Source of the DNA: Trichobilharzia regenti
Taxonomy: Eukaryota; Platyhelminthes; Trematoda; Strigeidida; Schistosomatidae
Assembly: GCA_944472135.2 (NCBI GenBank)
Contig: OX235265.1
Span: forward strand, 92,908,984-92,972,983
Length of the DNA: 64,000 nt
Direction: 5' to 3'
The notes beneath the pieces are model-generated. The model was not told the DNA's origin, did not search any database, and saw only the letters and a program-made list of their open reading frames with translations. Both the position numbers and the translations under genes were made by a program. Below are positions 50,901 through 59,900 of this stretch, piece by piece. Positions within the stretch are counted from its first letter, which is position 1; every line of letters begins with the position of its first letter.

Positions 50901-53900
50901 CCTCCCTCTTTACCCGGGCTTGGTACCGGCTAGAAGGCTAGGCTAGTCAACCAAGAGCCGATCGCTGAACAAATATGTAGGAGAAAATGGAGTTGGACTA
51001 AACGGACATACATTGAGGAGAGACCGTCGAATGACATGGCGCGCCACGCGTCCTGGAGTGAAATCCTAATGGAAAGAGACGAGTAGGTCGACTTGGAGGA
51101 GACGATGTGGTCCAAACTGAAGAAGACGGTAGAAGATAGGACGAATCGGAGAAGAGTTGTTGAAGCTCTATGTTACACTCGGAACTGTTCAGCACTTAAC
51201 TCTAAATAAATTTGTAGTAACGGAGTGTCAATAGTCTTGTTGGCTAATTTCACTACGACACACCTCCAGATATGACACACTAGCGCCAACTGATCACCTG
51301 AGTTAGGCACAGAAGTAAGATTTAACTGTGCCAACAACAATAACTTTTCAAGAGTTGGCTTGTAATGATTAGACCGATTTATACTAGTTTGACCACGGAT
51401 CGATATCAGTTAGAGAACTATTGAAAACCAGCACTGGAGTACTGCCGATAATTCCCAAACTAGGCTGATGGAACAGCTGTCCAATACTCCAATGCTGGTT
51501 TTCAATGGTTCTTTAATTGATATCAATCCGTGGTCAAACTCGTAAAAACAACAATAACGTTTTTTCTTCGCAATACAGATCATATTATTCATTGGACACT
51601 AGTAACTAGTGTGATTTGTCTAGTCCTTTGTTTAGTGCAGGTTTGCAATGTGACTACCTGTTATGTACTGGTCGAGAATTTAATAGTCCTAACGCAAGAA
51701 AGACGGAAATCAGAAGACCACTAGGTTTGCGATGATACTTCTATTTTCCAAAACACCAGGAGAATCAAAGTCACACAAGAGTGTGAGAGCAAAATATAAG
51801 AATGTCCGAACAAGTGTGTGAGCGAATATTCAAAATGAACAAATCAATAGACAGTCTTAACATGATTGGCTAATTATAATGGAATATCGATCCATATATA
51901 CATAGCAAATATACAGACTGTCAAACAAAACACACATATTATATGGATATATATCACTACCATTCTAGGTAGTTCCCCATCACGGTGCACTTTGAATTTT
52001 TGACGATAGATGGTTGGAGGCAATCGGCAAGAAGCCTTGTTTGACCTAGGTTTCGTGTTAGTTGGAACTCACCAGTCAGCAAGGACAGCTACTTAGAATG
52101 GTGGCCACATTGCAAACTTCACTGACAGAATTCAATCTGCACTAAAGATTGGACTAGACACATCATACGCTAGTCACTGATTAGTGTCCAATCAAAAATA
52201 CCCTACATCCTACACGTTAGTCGTGTCCAAATAGCTCAGTAGTAACGTCTCTGACTGCATCACTCACTGGGTGACGAAGAAGTGCGTCGTCGTTGCTACA
52301 ACATCAACCAAATTCCAGTACTGGTCCAACAACGCCGCCTTCGGTGGTTTGGCCATGTTCTGCGCCGACCAGATGACGATCTGGTCAAATCAGTTCTAAA
52401 TCCCTCACCATTACCATCTTGGCGATGTCATAGGGGTGGACAGCTGAAGACATGGCTTGGTACAGTCAAGGCTGATACGGAGTGCTTGGGGCTACAAACC
52501 GTCTACGGACTCCGTATGTGGAACAAGAATCGGATATCCCTGTCGTAAAGCCTTGCATCAGATCGCCGCGCCTGGGCAGCGATGATTCGAGACGTTCATG
52601 AAGCCGGCTCATCCTCCCGTAGGAGATAGCCGAAGTAAAGGAAAGGAAGGAGATTGTTTGAAATGTGTTGCGCGCAAATATATTACAACACGAATCAGAC
52701 AAATTACGTCTTCTTATTACTTTATCTAAATTCATAAAGGGAACCAAGTGTTTTAAAATACTATTTATACACTCACTTGCTTTTGCCAATACACAATATA
52801 CTCTTGCGTAAGAGACGCCAAGGTTCACAGTAAACAGCCCAAGATGGATGATCGAGTAATAAAAATGACAAATCTAAAGCATCTGAATATTTTCCTAAAT
52901 GATGCATATATATAAATATATATGGGAAAAGAAAAAAAACAGAAATTAACCAGGAAAAAATATTGAAGTTCTATAATAAAATAGTGAAAAAAATTACTGA
53001 CAACAAATACATTTAAATTCACATATACACACATATGACTATCTACTGGGATCCAGTCGAGAAGTGATTTTTCCGCCCTAACACTCAGTGCTACCCCGAC
53101 ACCTGCGAGTCCTCGTGAGCTAGCTGAGGGGTCTTTTTGACACCCTTAAAGTGAACTTCAGAGATTCACCTTGTTGCCCGGGTGGGGTTAAGTGGATGAC
53201 CACACTCAGGTCTTGTATGCGTGTCTCCGAAACACAACATGCATCTATGTCTCAAGATGCCAGAGTTCTTGATAGTGATGCATGTTGTCCGATTTGGCAG
53301 AGAGTCCTGACGTTAAATGCTCCTATATGAAGTTGGTGACGTAGTTGTAAAAAGCTCTCTGGGGTGTTTCTATGACTCTCATCGTTATTTGCGGTCACAG
53401 AGTGAAGTTAAGGTGCCTCACTAACCTGGAGAATAGTACTAACTGTAGTAGGGGAATAAGATGATGCAGGTGATGTGGATAGAGGAAAATGATGCTCAGG
53501 AAGGCTTCGTGTGCTTTTGGAAGTGTGTGGGCGGTTGTTACTTCCCGGCTGCCAACACCACCGTGGAAGTTGATTGATTCTTTGGGTACCTGAAACAAAA
53601 ACAAGGTTAGTATCGCGTGACCGCAGAGCCCAGGGGACAACTGCTTGATCCAGGCCGGTCACACATGGCCTGTATGAACTGGTTCCTTGGTTTGGTTCCG
53701 CAATAATAAACTTATCGCCGGTTACGGACCACCGTAGGGTTAGTCGGGATGTACAACTTTCGGGGTCGACCTTTTCTAGCCCCCCTCTCTCCGGAGTAGA
53801 GAGACAGCATAGCTGGCTGGCATGCTGGTCATCTGAGGGAAACACCTTACTGCGGCTGTTACATCCCTGTTCCCCAGCAGTACGACTTCGCCCACAGACA

Positions 53901-56900
53901 CCCAGAATAATGCAAAGAAGATTCTTCCACTATGCCGGTAACTGCTTTTAATCTTATCGCTATCCTAACAACCTTCCTGGCGTGGTAGGACCTGCAGGAA
54001 CATTACTTCCAGCCACTCTGTCTGTCTGTTTTTGACATAGAACTTTGCACAAATGTGCACCAGTTCAAGTCGCCACACTCCCTCCATCTAGCACATTTGT
54101 GTGCTAGAGCAAAAGCAAGAGAAGAAAGTACAAGAAAAGCATAATAGAAACAGTGAGCAGAGGTGTGAGACAAAGGAGGAGTAATAACGAAGAACAAAAC
54201 AGTTTCATTGGAAATCATAAGTTACAAGGAGTGGATGCATCTGGACCACTGAGAACGATTTTGAGCCATATCACCAATTGTTTCCAACCATAGATTTTTA
54301 CCGTTCCGAGGACCCCAGCCTGGAAGTCAACACCTTCCTACGTGGCTTAGACTAACTGTTATGAATTTCATTGACTGGTGACAAGTTTTTGTTTGACCGC
54401 CACCAGGCAGGTTGTTTGGATAGCGGTTAGACAAAAAGCAGCTACCCAATCCAACATCATGTCCAATACAAAATTACAAAATTTCATGCCGGATCGGCCG
54501 TGGCCCGGATTAACAACGACCGCGCTTCCTGCTGCCGTGTCACAGGGCGGGAGTGGTAAATATGCTACTGAGACACACCAAACAATAAAGAACAAACAAA
54601 AGCAGGCCGCGTGTGACCGGCCCCAAGCAGTTGTCCCCTGGGCTCTGCGGTCACGCAACCAACTTCCACGGTGTGGGCAGCCGGGAAGTAACAATCGCCC
54701 TCACAATCCACAACGCACGCGAAACCTCTCTATTACTCACTCATCTTTGTTTTCATCTTCATCTCTATCATCTTGCCTTCCTTCCACTGATGCAACTCCT
54801 CTACTTGATAGCTCTTCACTTCCTCTCCACTCTGCGTCCACTAAAAACGATGGAAGCCAAGAAACCATCACCGACAGCCTCCTAAAGCCACGCCACCAAT
54901 TTCATATAGGAGCTCTTAATGTTAGGACACTTTGCCAAATAGGACAACAAGCATCACTAGCTAAGACCCTAGCATCCCGAGCAATTGGTGTATGTTGTGT
55001 TTCAGAAACACGCATACAAGGCCCAAGTGTGGTTATTCACCTAACCCCACCTGGCCAACAGGTTGAATCTGCAAAATTCACCTTGAGGGTGTCAGGAGAT
55101 GCCACAGCTAGTTCACGAGGATTAGCTGGTGTAGGGATAGCTTTGAGTACTAGGGCAGAAAAGATATTACTTGACTGGATCCCATTTCTGTTTAACTTCA
55201 TCATAGATATGCTAATGGAAGTATCCTTAACTGAACGTAGTGACTTAGGAATCGACTTGTTACCAGGGATAATCTAATGGACTTAGAATATGCAGATGAC
55301 ATAGTCCTGTTAGGGGAGGATGCTGACAAAATGCAGAGTCTTCTGAACACCTTGAGCAGCAATCTTCGTATGTTTGGCATGCGATTCGCCCCTGCAAAAT
55401 GTAAGATGCTGCTACAAGACTGGACGACGTCAACACCTAACTTAGTGATAGGGAGTGAAGTGATAGAACATGTTGACCACTTCACCTACTTGGGAAGTTG
55501 TATTAGCACCAACGGACTGATTGGCGATGAAATCTCAGCACGGATCCGAAAAGCTCGAGCTGCTTTCGCTGACTTACACCATCTCTGGCGTAGGCGTGAC
55601 ATCCGGTTATCAACCAAGGGACGTGTGTACTGCTCAGCAGTTCGCTCCGTCCTTCTCTATGGCTCTGCTCTGAAACATGGCCAATACGCGTTGAAGACAT
55701 GAAAAGGTTGACTGCTTTCGATCATAGATGTCTGCGATCTCTGTCTCACGTTAGGTGGTTTCGCAAGATAAGTAATGTTGACGTTAGGCGTAGAGTGTTG
55801 GGCAAAGAGGGAAAATCAATCGACGAGGTTATAAAGTTACATAGACTAAGATGGCTAGGTCACGTGGTGCGCATGCCTAACCACCGCCTCCCCCGACGGG
55901 CATTGTTAGCTGATATAGGTTCAGGTTGGAAAAGAGCCAGTGGTGGCCAAACAAAAACATGGCCTCATCAATCCATGAAATCCTTGACAGTTAAACTGAG
56001 TCAGGTAGGGAGATGCAGACTCCCGGGTTGGGGCCCTCGGGACTCTAGGAATCAATGGCTGGAGACAATAGGTGACATGGCTCAAAATCGTTGTCAATGG
56101 CCAGCGCAGATGTATTCAATCTCTGTAATCTTTCATATTCCTTTCTACCATTACCCATTCTGTTTCACTCTTATATTTGTCAAACTCTATTAATTCTCTT
56201 CACTCATCTTCTTGTCTACCTCTGTGTGCTATTTAGAAGGTGGCAACTCGAACTGCTGCACTTCGGTGCCAAGTTCTATGTTGAATCCAGACAGACAGAC
56301 AGACAGATAGCCGAATGTGTGCTATCCGTCTGAACGGGTCAGTAAGAAGGAGGAAGGACTGCACTACTCGCCGATGCCTTTTCGTAATCTCCGCCTATGC
56401 CCCCACTGACTGCAGTTCGGATAAAACGAAGGATGAGTTCTACCAAAAGCTGTCTAGTTTGGTGAGAAAGGCTAAACGCTCAGATATAGTCGTTCTAGCT
56501 GGTGACTTTAACGCTCAAGTAGGGAAATTGTGTCAATCTGAGAAGGATGTCGGTGGCACCTATGGAGTTCCGTGCCAGCGAACCGACAACGGTTCAGATT
56601 ATCAGATAATCATTTGTTTCTTGTAAGCACTAACTTCAAACACAAGGAGAGACACTGTTTGACTTGGAGACCCCCTTCATTAAACCAACGATGGACACAA
56701 ATAGACCACATAGCAATAAGCTATCGTTGGCGTGGGTCGGTAGGAGATTGTCGCTCCTTCTGGAACACGTATGTAGATACCGACCATGCACTGGTCCGCG
56801 CCCGGGTGTGCTTACGACTGAACGGACGTAGGAAACAGCTGGCGGTAAAACCATCACGTCCCCAGCTCGATCAGGAAACTAAATCCGTATTTGAGGAAGA

Positions 56901-59900
56901 ACTAGCTAAACAAATATCTGTGTTCGACAGCTGTGCTCACCCTGAAGAAGCTTGGAAGAATATCCAGGCAGCCATAGATACAGCTGTAAAAGCAGTGAAT
57001 AAGGTAAATCCAAAGGTGAGAAAAAACCACTGGATCTCCACCACCTCATCCGAACTGATAGATGCCAGAAGACTTATTCCGGCGAACTCCAAATTCAATG
57101 AGGAGCGAAAGCTGCACAAAAGGAAACTTACGAATAGTCTCCGCAAGGACCGTGAACAGTGGTGAGTGACAAAAGCGAAAGAGATGGAAAAAGCTTCGAC
57201 GATAGGCAACACCAGGCAACTATTTAGACTCATCAGGGAAACGGGTGGGAGAAGACAAATCATTAGTGAAACAATCTCGGAGAAAAATGGCACTATAATT
57301 AGCTCCCAGGATAGACGACTGGATCGCTGGAAAGAGTTCCAGCCAGTGTAGCTTGATGGGTCATCGCGATGTGCAAGCCGGGCGACCACCACGTCAAGGT
57401 AGCAGCTGTCGGTCGAGAAAACTGGTAAGATTAATGAAATATACCTTTGGCAACATCTTTTTCTTAACCAACCATTTATTTACTCTTTCGAACTATTACA
57501 TAATTTATATTTTGGATACTTGTCTCCACGCTCTTTTATATTAACCTTCTATTTTTCTGGGGATCCTCCTTCGTATTACGCAACTCTACTCAAGACTTAT
57601 TAATCTTCACCCCTCTCAATTACAATTTGACTAATCATCAACATTTTATTTTTTGAAATATTTCGGTCGGTGACGTAATTTCCTTCATATCTGACAAACA
57701 AACCTACTGTACACACACACAAATAATTACATGTAATTGCGATTGTGCAACTAAGTGAATGAATTCGCTCTCCAAAACAAAGAGACCTCTTCACTGAACT
57801 GTCTTGTTCTTATATTGATGATTTTTGAAACATTACAGAAGACTTGTAGCTCAGGTGGATGATTCGCAATTAATAGTGTTCTCTGAACTGGTTGGTTAAG
57901 TTGTGGAGCTTTTGTCGTCCCCCTTCCAGACAACATCCCCTTTCAGGGCAATATTTAGCATAAAGTGAAATGATTTAAATTTCTTCATGAGTGATAGATA
58001 GAATTGCGTCTCCCGGTAACCATCTTTACATATGTATTGACCATTTTCTATTGACTTGGATTTTAAACTTTCTCGTCACATGATTTACTTTTTATTAGTT
58101 GGTATATTTCGTCTATATTAACGTGTTTGTTAATTGCATATAAGTTTGAGTACCAGGCGTCTAGGAATTCCCTGGCACTTTTGGTGTTTCTCTGTCTAAG
58201 ATTTCGACATTATCCTAATCAAATTTATGTTCATAGTCGTCTATGTGCATTGATATGAAAGAATATATATCATGGCTTTTCACGGCTGATTTGTGTTCTT
58301 GGATTCTAATTCGAAGGGGACGCCCACTTCGACCACCGATGTAATGCCTGTTACAGTTCATACAAGTTATTTTGTAAATGGCATTAATCTTATCTCCCTT
58401 TTTTGTTGGATCTTTCGGTTTGCATAATGTCGAATTAAGCGATTTGACTGGCTTGTGTGCTATATCTATATCAATTATATCACTCTCATGAAAAATTTAA
58501 ATCATTTCACTTTATGCTAAATATTGCGCTGAAAGGGGATGTTGTCTAGAAGGGGGACGACGAAAGCTCCACAACTAAACCAACCAGCTTAGAGAACAGT
58601 ATTAATTGCAAATTGATGATTTTTAATGGACATAAATTTATGAAAACAACAGAGGGGAGTCGGGAAAAAGATCCGATTAACTAACCTCGTTTTAAACAGG
58701 TGATTATAGTCTGTAAGTGAGGATGATTTCTTCTCAGTAGACCTTTTACCTCTTTTTTCGTCATACTTGCATAATTCTCAGGAGGCGAAGGTGCTGGTTC
58801 AGGCAGGACACGTCGACAAAATGCTATACGATATTTTAAACAAATTTTAGAACTTCTCATGCTTCCCTTTACCGACTTCTTGTTTGGACTGTTTGATTCA
58901 GGTCGGAGAACTTTTTTTTCGATATCAGTATCGATTCCATCACTGAATTCATCTGTACAGTAAGCAGAGGAATCATTATTGTGTGTATTATTACTAAGCG
59001 AATGATTTGGTGACAGAACAATGGACGAGTGTATCATATCTGTTGTCGACTGTTGTCTTAGTTGATGCCATTCACATAAATATCTCAGAGTATTTGGATT
59101 CTCGGGTACTTTTTCAGCATACTCCAATAGTAAATCATATGCACGTGTATGCTCATTGAAATATTTTAATATCTATTAGTTATAAAAAGAGAATTATAAA
59201 AAAAGTTATTTTAGTCTTAATATGTAAGGATAAAACTTGGACACTGTGGTAGACTATAACTCTATTCTGGATTATTTAAATTATTTTATTCCTTTTTGTT
59301 TCGTCAGGTGGGACATAGGACTTCAAGCTAGACTAGAGCTTTGAAGTTTCAGTAGCAATGGTTTTCATCTTTACGGGATGCCGTTGCTAGTCTCATTTAG
59401 GCCAAACTTCCTTCTTTACCAGTAGACTTACTAGCGACTTAGTGAGAGGTTTAAGAGTGCGCCGACTGAGGATCGAACCCGGACCCTATGTATGGTCGGC
59501 GAGCCTCATAACTGCTTCTCAGTCGACGCACACTGTCTATGCATAATCTTAATTCGGCTGACCTGCTGCTTTCACTACATACTGAAAACTAAATAGCTGG
59601 AAAGACTAAGCTAGCAACAAGGAACTCCAGCGGTAAACCAACCACGACGAAACTATTGCCCAAAAGATATGCAGAAGGAAATGGATTAGACACGCACACA
59701 AACACACAGGGAAAACCATCGAATGGAAGCGACAGGCTACGGGTGTCTCAGAGTAATATGAAGAGATCATATGAAGAAGAAATGGAAGCTTCCAGGTTGT
59801 CGTGGAGCTAGTTAAAAAAGTTATGCCAGGGAACCGAATGCTATAAAAGAACATGCCACTGCAGCCCAACATTCCCACTCAGAAGGCAAGGAATGAATAC

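Noticed and set aside
53395..53845. Two overlapping minus-strand frames as a host gene
   Set aside because: Their sequence ([18 protein letters not shown]) recurs in the plus-strand Perere-3 copy at 54378-54720, so they are LINE 5' region.
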